Part shown: positions 36,126 through 47,492 of the stretch, piece by piece
How positions within the stretch are numbered: the stretch's first letter is position 1
Layout: every line of letters begins with the position of its first letter
From: Pseudomonas frederiksbergensis
GTDB taxonomy: Bacteria > Pseudomonadota > Gammaproteobacteria > Pseudomonadales > Pseudomonadaceae
Assembly (NCBI RefSeq): GCF_900105495.1
Contig: NZ_FNTF01000002.1
Coordinates: 6,216,001-6,280,000, forward strand
DNA: 64,000 nt
Reading direction: 5' to 3'
Translations under genes and position numbers: made by a program
The notes under the pieces: model-generated
Database searches by the model: none
Seen by the model: only the letters and a program-made list of their open reading frames with translations
What the model was told of the DNA's origin: nothing

Positions 36126-36644
36126 TTACAGCGGCATGGTGTAGTGAAGCGCGTAACTTTCTACACCATCGTTCGGGCTGCTGATTCCGGCATTGGAATA
36201 ATGCGTCGCACGAATCCCGACTTCATGCCCGCCCGTAAAGCGCAGCCCAAAACCGAACCGGTCTTCAAACTGAAAGGCACTGCCCAGTTGGTTGTTTTCG
36301 ACTTCGGTATTGGCGAATACCGCGACGCCGACGCCCAACTCCAGGTAGGGTTTGACGGTCTGCCCGGCAAACTCGTAAACCAGCACCGGCGAGAACGACA
36401 GGCTGTGGTTGCTGGAGGTCTTGTCGCCATCCCAATAGGTGTAGGCACCGCTCCAGTAACCCGTCAAACGACCGATATCACTCTGCAACCAGCTCTTGTC
36501 CCAATCGAATTGCATGCCCAGCCGATAGGTCATGGTCGATTCGTCAGTCTGGCCGACCGCGAACTCCACGCCTGCCGCTTGTGCGGTAAAACTGTGCCCC
36601 ATTAGTGCGGCCGCAATCGCGGCCAAGCAGAATAGTCGCTTCAT
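36126..36644 (-). CDS. pagL: Lipid A 3-O-deacylase PagL
   Basis: A 172-residue outer-membrane beta-barrel enzyme that removes the 3-O-acyl chain of lipid A. A signal peptide (MKRLFCLAAIAAALMG then TAQAA) is followed by amphipathic strands. The catalytic His and Ser are in THYSNAGI, and the catalytic Glu in NDGVESYA near the C-terminus, as in P. aeruginosa PagL. The start at 36644 has AAAAGGA upstream; an ATG nine bases earlier is too close to it. It sits after murI but has its own candidate promoter. Confidence 0.9.
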   Translation of the reverse strand: MKRLFCLAAIAAALMGHSFTAQAAGVEFAVGQTDESTMTYRLGMQFDWDKSWLQSDIGRLTGYWSGAYTYWDGDKTSSNHSLSFSPVLVYEFAGQTVKPYLELGVGVAVFANTEVENNQLGSAFQFEDRFGFGLRFTGGHEVGIRATHYSNAGISSPNDGVESYALHYTMPL

Positions 36645-36699
36645 TAGAAACATCCTTTTCCGAACGATTTCGTATGGTTTTTTTTTGTTGCTTAACGCT

Positions 36700-36727
36700 A
36701 TAGAAGTCGACGATTAATCAGAAGTTC
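36700..36727 (-). promoter_or_regulatory. Candidate AlgU/sigma-E promoter of pagL
   Basis: Reading the minus strand, GAACTT (36727-36722) is followed after 17 bp by TCTAT (36704-36700). The -35 is a perfect match to the extracytoplasmic AlgU/sigma-E consensus GAACTT; the -10 is a partial match to TCTGA. It lies 56 bp upstream of the pagL ATG. Confidence 0.5.
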
Positions 36728-36757
36728 ACCCCAATTACTCGCTTGCCCCGAGTTTTG

Positions 36758-37549
36758 TTACTCCTTGAAGCTTCGCACAACACCAGCGGTATTCCACAGT
36801 ATCGGCAAGATATTTCTGAAATGCTCCGGATCGGCACTCGTCCAGAATTGCGCAGCACGCGCAGGTTCTTGGGCGAGCAATTCCCGCTCGGCCAACAATC
36901 GCTGAAGTTGCCGCGCTACAGCGGCGCCGGTATCAATCAAACTGATGTCATCGGGGATCATCTGCTTAAGCAACGGCTTTAGGAAGGGATAATGCGTGCA
37001 GCCCAGAATTATCGTGTCGCACCCGGCACCGAGCAGCGGTTCGACATACCTGGCCAGCAACTGGCGCAATGCCTCGCTGTGCAGATCGCCGTTTTCAATC
37101 AGCTCCACCAGGCCGGGGCACGGCTGGGTGATGACGCGCACATCGGTGGCGAATCGGTCGAGCAACGCCGCGAACTTGGCACTCTGCAAGGTGCCAGTAG
37201 TGGCGAGCACGCCGACCACACCGCTGCGGGTGGCGGCAGCGGCCGGTTTGACCGCTGGCTCCATGCCGACGATGGGCCACTCGGGATAATCGCGGCGCAA
37301 GTCGGCAACGCCAGCGACCGTCGCCGTGTTGCAGGCCAGCACCAAGGCCTTGGCGCCCTGCTGCTGAAAAAAACCGGCCATCACGCTGCAGCGATGACGG
37401 ATGAATTCCGGGGTTTTCTCGCCGTAGGGAATATTCCCGCAATCGGCGACGTACAACAGTGACTCGTTAGGCAGCAAACGCTGAATCTCGGCCAGCACCG
37501 AAAGCCCGCCGACACCGGAGTCGAACACGCCAATCGGCGCTTCACGCAT
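36758..37549 (-). CDS. murI: Glutamate racemase
   Basis: A 263-residue enzyme that makes D-glutamate for peptidoglycan. The first catalytic Cys is in [13 protein letters not shown], and the second in [13 protein letters not shown]; the N-terminal [14 protein letters not shown] is typical. The ATG at 37549 overlaps the end of moeB by 8 bp, which indicates translational coupling. It ends the minus-strand operon hemA-prfA-prmC-moeB-murI. Confidence 0.94.
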   Translation of the reverse strand: MREAPIGVFDSGVGGLSVLAEIQRLLPNESLLYVADCGNIPYGEKTPEFIRHRCSVMAGFFQQQGAKALVLACNTATVAGVADLRRDYPEWPIVGMEPAVKPAAAATRSGVVGVLATTGTLQSAKFAALLDRFATDVRVITQPCPGLVELIENGDLHSEALRQLLARYVEPLLGAGCDTIILGCTHYPFLKPLLKQMIPDDISLIDTGAAVARQLQRLLAERELLAQEPARAAQFWTSADPEHFRNILPILWNTAGVVRSFKE

Positions 37550-38297
37550 GCTTCGAACCACAGACGCTGCAGCCCGGATCACGCTTGACCCGCAATTCGC
37601 GAAAGCGCGAGCCCAAGGCATCGATCAACAACAGGCGCCCCACCAGCGGCTCGCCGAAACCCACCAGCAATTTCATCGCTTCCAGCGCCTGGAGACTGCC
37701 CACCAGGCCAACCAATGGCCCTACGACGCCGGCTTCGCTGCAGGTCAGTTCGGCTTCACTGCCGTGACCATATAAACAGTGGTAGCACGGACTTTCCGGA
37801 CGGCGCGGGTCAAACACCGACAACTGCCCTTCGAGCCGAATCGCTGCGCCGCTGACCAGAGGTTTACCGGCGGCGACACACGCAGCGTTGACCGCTTCGC
37901 GGGTGGAAAAATTGTCGGAACAGTCCAGCACCAGATCCACCGCAGCCACGGCGGCGGCCAGGGAATCTTCGTCCAGCGCGGTGCGATGGGCGATCAACTG
38001 AATTTCGGGATTGATCGCGCTCAGTCGACGGATCGCCGAATCGACCTTGCTCAGGCCGACACTGTCGGTGTCGTGGACGATCTGGCGTTGCAGGTTGGTC
38101 AGGTCGACGGTGTCGAAGTCCGCCAGGTGCAATTCACCGACGCCGGCGGCGGCCAGATACAGCGCAACCGGCGAGCCGAGGCCGCCAAGACCGACGATCA
38201 ACACGCGGCTTTCTTTCAGTCGCAACTGGCCGTCGATGTCGACGTGTTGCAACAGAATCTGCCGACTGTAGCGCAACAACTCCTGATCATTCAGCAC
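37542..38297 (-). CDS. moeB: Molybdopterin-synthase adenylyltransferase (MoeB/ThiF family)
   Basis: A 251-residue E1-like enzyme that adenylates the C-terminus of a ubiquitin-like sulfur carrier (MoaD or ThiS). It shows the ATP motif [17 protein letters not shown], the conserved LQRQIVHD, the DCSDNFSTR block, and zinc Cys pairs CYHC and CSVC. The N-terminal YSRQILL is typical. It overlaps prmC by 7 bp and murI by 8 bp. Confidence 0.93.
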   Translation of the reverse strand: MLNDQELLRYSRQILLQHVDIDGQLRLKESRVLIVGLGGLGSPVALYLAAAGVGELHLADFDTVDLTNLQRQIVHDTDSVGLSKVDSAIRRLSAINPEIQLIAHRTALDEDSLAAAVAAVDLVLDCSDNFSTREAVNAACVAAGKPLVSGAAIRLEGQLSVFDPRRPESPCYHCLYGHGSEAELTCSEAGVVGPLVGLVGSLQALEAMKLLVGFGEPLVGRLLLIDALGSRFRELRVKRDPGCSVCGSKHA

Positions 38298-39121
38298 GGC
38301 AGGCGCCCCAGGCTGATACGTTCGTGACCGCCCAGATCGGTGCGGCTGTGGACTTCTTCAAAGCCGCGGGTCAGCAGCAAATCGCGTACCGCAGTGGCTT
38401 GATCGTAACCGTGTTCAAGCATCAGCCAACCGCCCGCTTCCAGATAATCCGGCGCCTGGGCGACGATCAGACGCAGATCGTCGAGCCCGTCGACGCCAGC
38501 CACCAAGGCACTGGCCGGTTCGAAACGCACATCGCCTTCCACCAGATGCGGATCGGCGGAGGCAATATAAGGCGGGTTGCTGATGATCAGCTGAAAGCGC
38601 TGACCTTCCAGCGCACTGAACCAATGACTGCTCAGCACGGTGGCGTTGTTCAGGTGCAGGCGCTGGCGATTGCGCTCGGCCAGGGCCACGGCTTCGAGTA
38701 CGCGATCCACGGCGGTCACCTTCCAGGCCGGACGCTCGCTGGCCAGGGCCAACGCAATGGCGCCGCTGCCGGTGCCGAGGTCGAGGACCTTGGCTGGTGT
38801 GGCCGGCAGCAGTTCCAGCGCAGTCTCCACCAACAGTTCGGTGTCCGGGCGCGGGATCAGCGTATGCGGCGCCACTTCCAGATCAAGCTTCCAGAAACCT
38901 TGCTGGCCGAGGATGTAGGCCACTGGCTCACCGCCACGGCGGCGCTGCAAATACTCGGCAAATTTAAGCGCCGCTTCGCTCGGAACGATGCGCTCGGGCC
39001 AGGTGTGCAGAAAACTGCGGGACTTGCCCAACGCCGCGGCCAACAACAATTCGGCATCCAGGCGCGCAGTGGGCGAATCCGGCAGGTCGGCGGCGCGTAA
39101 CAAACTGGCAATGATCGTCAT
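38291..39121 (-). CDS. prmC: Peptide chain release factor glutamine methyltransferase
   Basis: A 276-residue SAM methyltransferase that methylates the Gln of the GGQ motif in release factors. Motif I is VLDLGTGSGAIALAL, and the catalytic motif is ISNPPYIA. The N-terminal helical domain (RLDAELLLAAALGKSR) binds the release factor. It lies directly after prfA, whose product is its substrate, and overlaps moeB. Confidence 0.95.
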   Translation of the reverse strand: MTIIASLLRAADLPDSPTARLDAELLLAAALGKSRSFLHTWPERIVPSEAALKFAEYLQRRRGGEPVAYILGQQGFWKLDLEVAPHTLIPRPDTELLVETALELLPATPAKVLDLGTGSGAIALALASERPAWKVTAVDRVLEAVALAERNRQRLHLNNATVLSSHWFSALEGQRFQLIISNPPYIASADPHLVEGDVRFEPASALVAGVDGLDDLRLIVAQAPDYLEAGGWLMLEHGYDQATAVRDLLLTRGFEEVHSRTDLGGHERISLGRLPC

Positions 39122-40204
39122 TTACTCACCTATCGCTGCCAATTGGTCGGCCTGGTATTCGGCCAGCAACGGCTCGATCACCGCATCGACGCCACCCGCG
39201 AGGATTTCGTCGAGGGAATACAGCGTCAGGTTGACCCGGTGGTCGGTGACCCGCCCCTGGGCAAAGTTGTACGTGCGAATCCGCTCCGAGCGATCGCCCG
39301 AACCGACCAGCAATTTACGCTCGCTGGCGATCGCGTTCGCGGCGGCGCTGGTTTGCTGATCGTTGAGCTTGGCCGACAGCCAGGACATCGCCCGGGCGCG
39401 GTTCTTGTGCTGGGAACGTTCTTCCTGGCACTCGACGACGATACCGGACGGCAAGTGCGTGATGCGGATCGCCGAGTCCGTTTTGTTAACGTGCTGACCA
39501 CCGGCACCGGAGGATTTGTAGGTATCGATGCGCAAATCCGAGGGGTTGATCTCGATCGCTTCTTGCTCGTCCGGCTCGGGCAACACCGCTACGGTGCAGG
39601 CCGAGGTGTGGATACGACCCTGGGATTCGGTAGCCGGAACCCGTTGTACGCGGTGGGCACCGGATTCGAATTTCAGCTTGCCGTAGACGTTGTCGCCTTC
39701 GACGCGAGCGATGACTTCTTTAAAGCCGCCGTGTTCACCGATGTTCTCCGAGAGGATCTCCACCCGCCAGCCACGTCGTTCGGCGTAACGCGAATACATG
39801 CGGAACAGGTCGCCGGAGAAAATCGCCGCCTCGTCACCGCCGGTGCCGGCGCGGATTTCGAGGTACACGTTGCGGCCATCGTTCGGATCCTTGGGCAGCA
39901 GCATGCGTTGCAGGCTGGCTTCGATGTCGATCAGTTGCTCTTTGGCTTCGCGGACTTCTTCCACGGCCATTTCGCGCATGTCCGGGTCGCTGTCCTTGAG
40001 CAGCGCCTGAGCGCCCTCGAGATCGCTTTGTACCTTGAGCAACTGTTTATAGGTTTCGACAATCGGTTCGACTTCCGCGTATTCCTTGGAATAGGTGCGG
40101 AATTTGTTCTGATCGGAAATGACTTCGCCGTCGCCAAGCAAGGCGGTCAATTCCTCGAAACGGTCCTGGAGGATGTCCAGCTTATTGAGCAGTGACGCTT
40201 TCAT
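39122..40204 (-). CDS. prfA: Peptide chain release factor 1
   Basis: A 360-residue class I release factor for UAA and UAG stop codons. The GGQ motif is in [17 protein letters not shown], and codon reading should involve the PxT-type tripeptide ([10 protein letters not shown] region). Length is typical of RF1. It starts 4 bp inside the hemA end (ATGA overlap) and is followed without gap by prmC. Confidence 0.96.
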   Translation of the reverse strand: MKASLLNKLDILQDRFEELTALLGDGEVISDQNKFRTYSKEYAEVEPIVETYKQLLKVQSDLEGAQALLKDSDPDMREMAVEEVREAKEQLIDIEASLQRMLLPKDPNDGRNVYLEIRAGTGGDEAAIFSGDLFRMYSRYAERRGWRVEILSENIGEHGGFKEVIARVEGDNVYGKLKFESGAHRVQRVPATESQGRIHTSACTVAVLPEPDEQEAIEINPSDLRIDTYKSSGAGGQHVNKTDSAIRITHLPSGIVVECQEERSQHKNRARAMSWLSAKLNDQQTSAAANAIASERKLLVGSGDRSERIRTYNFAQGRVTDHRVNLTLYSLDEILAGGVDAVIEPLLAEYQADQLAAIGE

Positions 40205-41490
40205 TGCGGTTTTTTATCCGAAAAGCTATCCGATGAGCCCTCATTCAGGGCAAAGAGTTCCTGGGCCATGGCCAGCGCATCGAGGCGGCCTTCGGCAGAG
40301 AGCTTTTTCAACTGCACGCTCGGTGCGTGCAAGAGTTTGTTGGTCAGGCCCCGCGCCAGTTGCACCAGCACGTCTTCGGCGCTGCTGCCGTTGGCCAGCA
40401 TGCGCTGGGCCTTCTGCAATTCTTCGTCGCGCAGGCGCTCGCTTTGTTGGCGATAGGCCTTGAGCACATCCACTGCCGCCAGTTCACGCAGGCGAACCAT
40501 GAAATCTTCGGCACCAATCGAGACCATCTCTTCCGCCGCCTGGGCTGCGCCTTGGCGACTCTTGAGGTTCTCGGCGACCACTTCGTGCAGATCGTCGACG
40601 CTATAGAGGTAAACATCGTCCAGTTCGCCGACTTCAGGCTCGATATCCCGGGGGACGGCGATGTCTACCATGAAGATCGGCTTGTGCTTGCGCAGTTTCA
40701 AGGCGCTTTCCACCGCGCCCTTGCCCAGGATCGGCAACTGGCTGGCGGTGGAGCTGATGACGATGTCGCTGCGCACCAGTTCCGCCGGGATGTCCGAGAG
40801 CAACACCGCGTGAGCGCCGAACTGCTCGGCCAGAATGCTCGCGCGCTCCAGGGTGCGGTTGGCGACGACGATGCGTTTCACACCCAATTCGTGCAGATGG
40901 CGGGCGACCAGGGTGATGGTCTCGCCGGCGCCAATCAGCAAGGCCTGGCTGCGTTGCAGGTCGCTGAAAATCTGTTTCGCCAGACTGACCGCGGCAAACG
41001 CCACCGACACCGGGTTCTCGCCAATGGCGGTGTCGGTGCGCACCTGTTTGGCCGCATTGAACGTGGCCTGGAACAACCGCCCGAGCAACGGACCGATGGT
41101 GCCAGCCTCGCGGGCCACGGCGTAGGCCGATTTCATCTGACCGAGAATCTGCGGTTCGCCCAACACCAGCGAATCGAGCCCGGAAGCCACCCGCATCATG
41201 TGACGAACTGCCGCATCATCTTCGTGCACATAAGCGCTCGCACGCAGCTCTTCGAGGCTCAAATGATGATAATCGGCCAGCCAGCGCAGAATGACGTCCG
41301 CCGAAAGGTGATCCTGTTCTATATAGAGTTCACTGCGATTGCAGGTGGAGAGGATCGCAGCTTCGCGGCTGTCGGTGAGTCGGCAGAGCTGCTGCAAGGC
41401 CTCCACCAGTTGCTCAGGGGTAAAGGCCACGCGCTCGCGGACGTCTACTGAAGCAGTCTTGTGGTTAATACCGAGTGCAAGGAAGGCCAT
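40201..41490 (-). CDS. hemA: Glutamyl-tRNA reductase
   Basis: A 429-residue enzyme that reduces glutamyl-tRNA to glutamate-1-semialdehyde, the first step of C5 haem synthesis. The catalytic Cys is in [12 protein letters not shown], with [13 protein letters not shown] at the N-terminus and the NADPH motif [11 protein letters not shown]. It is the first gene of the minus-strand operon to murI. Divergent from the TPR lipoprotein gene, with about 180 bp of promoter space. Confidence 0.96.
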   Translation of the reverse strand: MAFLALGINHKTASVDVRERVAFTPEQLVEALQQLCRLTDSREAAILSTCNRSELYIEQDHLSADVILRWLADYHHLSLEELRASAYVHEDDAAVRHMMRVASGLDSLVLGEPQILGQMKSAYAVAREAGTIGPLLGRLFQATFNAAKQVRTDTAIGENPVSVAFAAVSLAKQIFSDLQRSQALLIGAGETITLVARHLHELGVKRIVVANRTLERASILAEQFGAHAVLLSDIPAELVRSDIVISSTASQLPILGKGAVESALKLRKHKPIFMVDIAVPRDIEPEVGELDDVYLYSVDDLHEVVAENLKSRQGAAQAAEEMVSIGAEDFMVRLRELAAVDVLKAYRQQSERLRDEELQKAQRMLANGSSAEDVLVQLARGLTNKLLHAPSVQLKKLSAEGRLDALAMAQELFALNEGSSDSFSDKKPQ

Positions 41491-41672
41491 TCAAGGTCGC
41501 TGATAGTGACGTGAAGCCGGCAATTGTCCTACTTCGACAGAGCCAGAACAACTACCGCTGACTATTGTCCCAATGACCTGCCTCTATAAAGGTGCCGATT
41601 GAGTCTCGGTTATGTTTGGCCGAAGGCTTGTGTCATGATGATCCGACCGCAGGTTAGTCGTCCTCTTCCTAT

Positions 41673-43397
41673 ATGAATAGATCTTCCGCGTTGCTCCTCG
41701 CTTTTGTCTTCCTCAGCGGCTGCCAGGCCTTGGCACCCGTTTCGTCGGACGGTACGCCGCCGGTCGAAGACAGCACTCCGGCCCCTGAAAAGCCCAAGGT
41801 CTACAGCTCATTCAGTGAAGAAACCGTCTTCAGCCTGTTGAGCGCCGAACTGGCTGGCCAGCGCAATCGTTTCGACATTGCCCTGGACAACTACGTGACC
41901 CAGGCGATCAATACTCAGGATCCGGGCATCTCCGAGCGAGCATTCCGTATTGCCGAGTATCTGGGCGCCGATCAGGCCGCCCTGGACACCGCGCTGATCT
42001 GGGCGAAAAACGCGCCACAAGACCTTGAGGCGCAACGGGCCGCTGCCGTGCAACTGGCTCGTGCCGGGCGCTATGACGACTCCATGGTCTATATGGAGAA
42101 AGTCCTGCAAGGCAAGGGCGACACGCATTTCGACTTCCTCGCCCTGTCTGCGGCCGATACCGACCAGGACACGCGCAACGGCTTGATGAAAAGTTTTGAC
42201 CGTTTATTGCAGCGCCATCCGAACAACAGTCAGCTGATTTTCGGCAAAGCCTTGCTGCTGCAACAGGACGGTGATGCCAAGGGTGCGCTGAGCCTGTTGG
42301 AAGACAATCCTCCGGACGAAGGCGAAATAGCACCGATTTTGCTGCGCGCACGCCTGCTGCAGGCCCTCAGTCGTGGTGACGAAGCCTTGCCGCTGCTGCA
42401 AAAAAGCATCAAGAAATACCCGGACGACAAACGCCTGCGCCTGACTTACGCGCGCATGCTGGTTGAACAGGACCGCATGGACGACGCCAAAGCCGAGTTC
42501 TCCAGCCTGGTTCAGCAGTACCCCGAAGACGACGAGCTGCGTTATTCCCTGGCGCTGGTTTGCCTGGAAGCCAAGGCCTGGGATGAGGCCAAGGGCTATC
42601 TGGAAGACCTGATTGCCCGGGAAAGCCACGTCGATTCGGCGCACTTGAACCTCGGTCGTATCGCTGAAGAGCGCAATGACCCTCAAGGCGCGCTGATCGA
42701 GTACGCCCAGGTCGGCCCTGGCAACGATTACCTGCCGGCGCAATTGCGTCAGGCCGATATCCTGATGAATAACGGCAAGACCGCCGAAGCCCAAAGCCGT
42801 CTGGCTGCGGAGCGCGACGAGCAACCCGATTACGCGATTCAGTTGTACTTGATCGAAGCCGAAACCTTGTCTGCCAATAAACAGCCCGACAAGGCCTGGA
42901 ATGTATTGAAGCAAGCCTTGCAGCAATACCCGGACGATTTGAACCTGCTGTACACCCGCGCCATGCAAGCGGAAAAACGCAATGACCTGGCGCAGATGGA
43001 AAGTGATCTGCGGCTGATCATCAAGCGCGACCCCGACAACGCGATGGCGCTGAACGCCCTCGGTTACACCCTGTCGGACCGTACGACGCGCTATGTCGAA
43101 GCCAAGGCCTTGATCGAACAGGCGCACAAGATCAATCCGGAAGACCCGGCGGTACTCGACAGCCTCGGCTGGGTGAACTTCCGCATGGGCAACCTCGACG
43201 AAGCCGAACGCCTGCTGCGCCAGGCGCTGGAGCGCTTCCCCGATCAGGAAGTCGCCGCGCACCTGGGCGAAGTCCTGTGGGCCAATGGCAAGCAACGGGA
43301 AGCCAAGCAAATCTGGAGCAAGTTCCTCAAGGAACAACCCGACAGCCCCATCCTGCGCAGCACCATCAAGCGCCTGACCGGATCAGAGACTCTTTAA
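41673..43397 (+). CDS. TPR-repeat lipoprotein
   Basis: A 574-residue lipoprotein with signal ending VFLSGC and many tetratricopeptide units. Examples are [38 protein letters not shown] and the C-terminal pair near [20 protein letters not shown]. The protein is probably anchored in the outer membrane facing the periplasm and works as a scaffold. It lies 4 bp upstream of lolB, so a role with lipoprotein or envelope assembly is likely but unproven. It matches the PA4667 position, from memory. Confidence 0.9.
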   Translation: MNRSSALLLAFVFLSGCQALAPVSSDGTPPVEDSTPAPEKPKVYSSFSEETVFSLLSAELAGQRNRFDIALDNYVTQAINTQDPGISERAFRIAEYLGADQAALDTALIWAKNAPQDLEAQRAAAVQLARAGRYDDSMVYMEKVLQGKGDTHFDFLALSAADTDQDTRNGLMKSFDRLLQRHPNNSQLIFGKALLLQQDGDAKGALSLLEDNPPDEGEIAPILLRARLLQALSRGDEALPLLQKSIKKYPDDKRLRLTYARMLVEQDRMDDAKAEFSSLVQQYPEDDELRYSLALVCLEAKAWDEAKGYLEDLIARESHVDSAHLNLGRIAEERNDPQGALIEYAQVGPGNDYLPAQLRQADILMNNGKTAEAQSRLAAERDEQPDYAIQLYLIEAETLSANKQPDKAWNVLKQALQQYPDDLNLLYTRAMQAEKRNDLAQMESDLRLIIKRDPDNAMALNALGYTLSDRTTRYVEAKALIEQAHKINPEDPAVLDSLGWVNFRMGNLDEAERLLRQALERFPDQEVAAHLGEVLWANGKQREAKQIWSKFLKEQPDSPILRSTIKRLTGSETL

Positions 43398-43401
43398 CAT
43401 T

Positions 43402-44019
43402 ATGTTTTTGCGCCACCTCATCGTTTTCAGTTTCATCGCCCTGCTCGCCGGTTGCGCGGGCTTCGGTGCCCGCGAATCAGTCCAGGGCAAAGGCAACACG
43501 GCCCAATGGCGCGTGTACAAACAGCAACTGACCAGCCTCGACGGCTGGCAGATCAACGGCAAGATCGGCATCCGCGCCCCGAAAGACTCGGGCAGCGGCA
43601 CGTTGTTCTGGCTGCAGCGACAGGATTACTACGACATTCGCCTCTCCGGCCCCCTGGGTCGCGGCGCAGCACGCCTGACCGGCCGCCCCGGCAAGGTCTC
43701 GCTGGAAGTCGCCAACCAGGGCCGCTATGAAGCGCCGACGCCTGAAGTGTTGGTCGAAGAACAACTGGGTTGGAAGTTACCGGTGTCGAATCTGGCCTGG
43801 TGGGTTCGGGGGCTCCCGGCTCCGGACAGCAAAAGCCGTCTGACGCTGGACACTGACAGCCGCCTGGCCAACCTTGAGCAGGATGGCTGGCAAGTCGAAT
43901 ACCTCAGTTATGCCGAGCAAAACGGCTTTTGGCTGCCCGAGCGGATCAAACTGCATGGCACCGACCTTGATGTCACGCTGGTGATCAAGGAATGGCAACC
44001 TCGCAAATTGGGGCAATGA
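43402..44019 (+). CDS. lolB: Outer-membrane lipoprotein receptor LolB
   Basis: A 205-residue lipoprotein with signal ending ALLAGC. It receives lipoproteins from LolA and places them in the outer membrane. The mature part has the LolB pattern [40 protein letters not shown] and [15 protein letters not shown]. It overlaps ispE by the ATGA at 44016. Standard gene order TPR-lolB-ispE-prs. Confidence 0.94.
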   Translation: MFLRHLIVFSFIALLAGCAGFGARESVQGKGNTAQWRVYKQQLTSLDGWQINGKIGIRAPKDSGSGTLFWLQRQDYYDIRLSGPLGRGAARLTGRPGKVSLEVANQGRYEAPTPEVLVEEQLGWKLPVSNLAWWVRGLPAPDSKSRLTLDTDSRLANLEQDGWQVEYLSYAEQNGFWLPERIKLHGTDLDVTLVIKEWQPRKLGQ

Positions 44020-44873
44020 AGATGACTGCTGCGCGCTTGACGCTGCCCTCCCCGGCCAAACTCAATCTGATGCTGCACATCCTCGGTCGCCGTGAAGACG
44101 GTTATCACGAGTTGCAGACTATTTTTCAGTTTCTCGATTACGGCGATGAGATCACCTTCGCCGTTCGTGATGACGGTGTGATTCGACTGCACACCGAATT
44201 CGAAGGCGTCCCTCACGACAGCAATCTGATTGTTCGAGCGGCAAAAAAACTTCAGGAGCAATCCGGTTGTTCGCTCGGCATCGACATCTGGATCGAAAAA
44301 ATTCTTCCTATGGGCGGTGGAATTGGTGGCGGCAGTTCAAATGCCGCGACGACTTTGCTCGGTCTCAATCATCTCTGGCAACTGGGTTGGAATGAGGATC
44401 GACTGGCCGCTCTAGGCCTGACGCTGGGCGCGGACGTCCCGGTTTTCGTGCGTGGGCACGCGGCTTTTGCCGAAGGCGTGGGGGAAAAACTGACCCCTGT
44501 AGACCCCGAAGAACCGTGGTATCTCGTGCTTGTGCCGCAAGTCTCTGTAAGTACAGCAGAAATTTTTTCAGATCCGTTGTTGACACGTAACTCTTCTCCC
44601 ATTAAAGTGCGCCCCGTTCCCAAGGGAAACAGTCGAAATGACTGCTTACCGGTGGTAGCAAGGCGTTACCCAGATGTACGTAACGCATTGAATTTGTTAG
44701 GTAAATTTACCGAAGCAAAACTCACCGGAACTGGAAGTTGTGTGTTTGGGGGCTTCCCAAACAAAGCTGAAGCTGATAAAGTCTCGGCCCTTCTTACAGA
44801 GACCCTTACAGGGTTTGTAGCAAAGGGAAGCAACGTTTCGATGTTGCATCGCAAGCTGCAAAGTCTGCTCTAA
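44016..44873 (+). CDS. ispE: 4-diphosphocytidyl-2-C-methyl-D-erythritol kinase
   Basis: A 285-residue GHMP kinase of the MEP isoprenoid pathway. The N-terminal [20 protein letters not shown] and the ATP loop [20 protein letters not shown] are diagnostic. The C-terminal [12 protein letters not shown] completes the GHMP motif 3. The start may be 44016 (ATGA overlap with lolB) or the ATG at 44022; both leave the same core. The last third uses more AT-rich codons than its neighbours. Confidence 0.94.
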   Translation: MKMTAARLTLPSPAKLNLMLHILGRREDGYHELQTIFQFLDYGDEITFAVRDDGVIRLHTEFEGVPHDSNLIVRAAKKLQEQSGCSLGIDIWIEKILPMGGGIGGGSSNAATTLLGLNHLWQLGWNEDRLAALGLTLGADVPVFVRGHAAFAEGVGEKLTPVDPEEPWYLVLVPQVSVSTAEIFSDPLLTRNSSPIKVRPVPKGNSRNDCLPVVARRYPDVRNALNLLGKFTEAKLTGTGSCVFGGFPNKAEADKVSALLTETLTGFVAKGSNVSMLHRKLQSLL

Positions 44874-44910
44874 AAGGAATCGAGTACTGGGTACTCGTTG
44901 CAACAGATAC

Positions 44911-44985
44911 AGGGGCGTCGCCAAGCGGTAAGGCAGCAGGTTTTGATCCTGCCATGCGTTGGTTCGAATCCAGCCGCCCCTGCCA
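44911..44985 (+). tRNA. tRNA-Gln (TTG)
   Basis: Acceptor AGGGGCG (44911-44917) pairs with CGCCCCT, followed by GCCA. The anticodon stem GCAGG/CCTGC holds the loop TTTTGAT, so the anticodon is TTG for glutamine. GGTTCGAATCC is the T-arm. CCA is encoded. It lies between ispE and prs. Confidence 0.95.
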
Positions 44986-45030
44986 TTTTCCATACTCATC
45001 CAGGTTACCCTCAGCCTCTAGGTACTGCGC

Positions 45031-45972
45031 GTGTCCAAGATGATGGTCTTTACGGGGAACGCTAACCCCGATCTGGCTCGGCGTGTTGTACGTCAGCTGC
45101 ATATCCCTCTCGGTGACATCTCTGTCGGTAAGTTCTCCGACGGCGAAATTACTGCCGAGATCAATGAAAACGTCCGCGGTAAAGATGTCTTCATTATTCA
45201 GCCGACTTGCGCTCCGACTAACGATAACCTGATGGAACTGGTAGTGATGGCTGATGCCTTCCGCCGCTCCTCGGCTACTCGTATCACTGCTGTTATTCCT
45301 TACTTTGGTTATGCCCGTCAGGATCGCCGTCCGCGTTCCGCACGTGTGGCTATCAGCGCGAAAGTCGTTGCTGACATGCTTACCGTAGTCGGCATCGACC
45401 GTGTTCTCACGGTTGATCTGCATGCTGACCAAATCCAGGGTTTCTTCGATATTCCGGTAGATAACATCTACGGCTCCCCGGTACTGGTGGATGACATTGA
45501 AGATCAGCGCTTCGAAAACCTGATGATCGTATCCCCAGACATTGGCGGCGTCGTGCGTGCACGTGCTGTTGCCAAATCCCTGGGCGTGGATCTCGGGATC
45601 ATCGACAAACGCCGTGAGAAAGCCAATCACTCTGAAGTGATGCATATCATCGGTGATGTCGAAGGGCGCACCTGTATTCTGGTCGATGACATGGTCGATA
45701 CCGCCGGCACTCTGTGCCACGCGGCCAAGGCCCTGAAAGAGCATGGCGCTGCCAAGGTTTTCGCCTACTGCACACACCCTGTGCTGTCCGGTCGGGCGAT
45801 CGAAAACATCGAAAATTCAATGCTGGACGAACTGGTGGTGACTAACACCATCCCGTTGTCCGCTGCTGCTCAAGCCTGCTCGCGTATCCGTCAACTGGAT
45901 ATCGCGCCGGTAGTTGCCGAAGCGGTTCGCCGCATCAGCAACGAAGAATCGATCAGCGCGATGTTCCGTTAA
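45031..45972 (+). CDS. prs: Ribose-phosphate pyrophosphokinase
   Basis: A 313-residue PRPP synthetase that feeds purine, pyrimidine, histidine and salvage pathways, including hpt and upp in this window. Motifs are [13 protein letters not shown], the ATP region [11 protein letters not shown] and the PRPP loop [13 protein letters not shown]. The start codon is GTG at 45031. Length is typical for class I enzymes. A strong terminator follows. Confidence 0.96.
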   Translation: MSKMMVFTGNANPDLARRVVRQLHIPLGDISVGKFSDGEITAEINENVRGKDVFIIQPTCAPTNDNLMELVVMADAFRRSSATRITAVIPYFGYARQDRRPRSARVAISAKVVADMLTVVGIDRVLTVDLHADQIQGFFDIPVDNIYGSPVLVDDIEDQRFENLMIVSPDIGGVVRARAVAKSLGVDLGIIDKRREKANHSEVMHIIGDVEGRTCILVDDMVDTAGTLCHAAKALKEHGAAKVFAYCTHPVLSGRAIENIENSMLDELVVTNTIPLSAAAQACSRIRQLDIAPVVAEAVRRISNEESISAMFR

Positions 45973-46004
45973 GGGCCCTGCCCTTCTCGACCATCTCGTT
46001 GACG

Positions 46005-46048
46005 AAAAGCGCCCCGCCCCGGCATTCCTGTCGGGGCGGGGCTTTTTT
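46005..46048 (+). terminator. Rho-independent terminator after prs
   Basis: A long GC stem (CCCCGCCCCG/CGGGGCGGGG) with an ATTCCT-type loop is followed by a T-run. It separates prs from rplY. Confidence 0.9.
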
Positions 46049-46113
46049 GCCCATATCGCCTTTAGCGCTGGTCGCAAACGCTGGGGCGAATGTGGTTATT
46101 TTGGAGATACAAC

Positions 46114-46716
46114 ATGAACGAATTTACTCTGAATGCTGAAGTGCGTTCCGACCTGGGGAAAGGTGCGAGCCGCCGCCTGCGTCGTCTCGCAAGCCTGGTA
46201 CCAGCTGTAGTTTACGGTGGCGAAAAAGCCCCTGAATCCATCAGCATGCTGGCTAAAGAAGTTGCCAAACTGCTCGAAAACGAAGCGGCTTACAGCCACA
46301 TCATCGAGCTGAACGTTGGCGGCACCAAGCAAAACGTGATCATCAAAGCCCTGCAGCGTCACCCGGCCAAAGGCCACGTGCTGCACGCTGACTTCGTACG
46401 CGTAGTAGCTGGCCAGAAACTGACCGCTATCGTGCCTGTACACTTCGTTGGCGAAGAAGCTCCGATCAAGAAAGGCGGCGAAGTTTCGCACGTTGTTTCG
46501 GAAATCGAAGTTACCTGCCTGCCAAAAGACCTGCCTGAATTCATCGAAGTCGATCTGGCTAACGCCGAAATCGGTTCGATCATTCACCTGTCTGACCTCA
46601 AAGCCCCTAAAGGCGTTGAGTTTGTTGCTCTGGCACACGGCGATGACAAGGCTGTTGCCAACGTTCACGCTCCACGTGTTGCTCCAGAAGCTACTGAAGA
46701 AGGCGCAGCAGAGTAA
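46114..46716 (+). CDS. rplY: 50S ribosomal protein L25/general stress protein Ctc
   Basis: A 200-residue long-form L25 (TL5/CTC type) that binds 5S rRNA. The N-terminal domain has [20 protein letters not shown] and VPAVVYGG; the C-terminal beta domain ends in an Ala/Glu-rich tail. TTGGAG precedes the ATG at 46114. It lies between prs and pth, as is usual in pseudomonads. Confidence 0.94.
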   Translation: MNEFTLNAEVRSDLGKGASRRLRRLASLVPAVVYGGEKAPESISMLAKEVAKLLENEAAYSHIIELNVGGTKQNVIIKALQRHPAKGHVLHADFVRVVAGQKLTAIVPVHFVGEEAPIKKGGEVSHVVSEIEVTCLPKDLPEFIEVDLANAEIGSIIHLSDLKAPKGVEFVALAHGDDKAVANVHAPRVAPEATEEGAAE

Positions 46717-46885
46717 TTTCACTCTGTTCGCCGGAGTGACCGGAAACATCGCGGACTAGAGCGTAGCGAGAAAGCGGGCGAGATCGCGGAGTTTACATAA
46801 TGGTAAATGAGCACTTGTCGTCCACTTTCGCCGCACACAACGGTCGCGGCGATGTTATCCACCACTCCAAAGAAGGGCCCCTATC

Positions 46886-47470
46886 GTGACTGCCATCAAA
46901 CTGATCGTTGGCCTGGGAAATCCAGGCGCTGAATACGAACAGACCCGGCATAACGCAGGGGCCCTTTTTGTTGAGCGCATCGCGAACGCACAAGGCGTAA
47001 ACCTTGTGGCGGATCGCAAATATTTCGGCCTGACCGGACGCTATTCGCATCAAGGTCAGGATGTTCGTCTGCTGATTCCCACCACCTACATGAACCGCAG
47101 CGGCCAGGCCGTCGCGGCACTTGCCGGATTCTTCCGCATTACGCCTGAAGAAATCCTGGTGGCGCATGACGAACTCGACCTGCCACCCGGCGTTGCCAAG
47201 CTCAAACAGGGCGGCGGCCATGGCGGGCACAACGGGTTGCGCGACATCATCGCGCAACTGGGCAATCAGAATACCTTTCACCGCTTGCGGCTTGGCATTG
47301 GCCACCCGGGCGTTGCCAGTATGGTTTCAAATTTCGTCCTGGGTCGTGCGCCACGCGCCGAACAGGAAAAACTCGATGCCAGCATCGACTTTGCCCTCGG
47401 CGTGCTGCCGGATATCCTCGCCGGGGAATGGAACCGCGCGATGAAAAACCTGCACAGCCAGAAGGCCTGA
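46886..47470 (+). CDS. pth: Peptidyl-tRNA hydrolase
   Basis: A 194-residue enzyme that frees tRNA from stalled peptidyl-tRNA. Motifs are [20 protein letters not shown] with the catalytic His, the [10 protein letters not shown] block and [13 protein letters not shown]. The start is GTG at 46886, with an AGAAGGG site upstream. The 169 bp before it contain no gene. ychF follows 22 bp after its stop. Confidence 0.95.
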   Translation: MTAIKLIVGLGNPGAEYEQTRHNAGALFVERIANAQGVNLVADRKYFGLTGRYSHQGQDVRLLIPTTYMNRSGQAVAALAGFFRITPEEILVAHDELDLPPGVAKLKQGGGHGGHNGLRDIIAQLGNQNTFHRLRLGIGHPGVASMVSNFVLGRAPRAEQEKLDASIDFALGVLPDILAGEWNRAMKNLHSQKA

Positions 47471-47492
47471 CTCACTCCTCGGGGAAAACACC

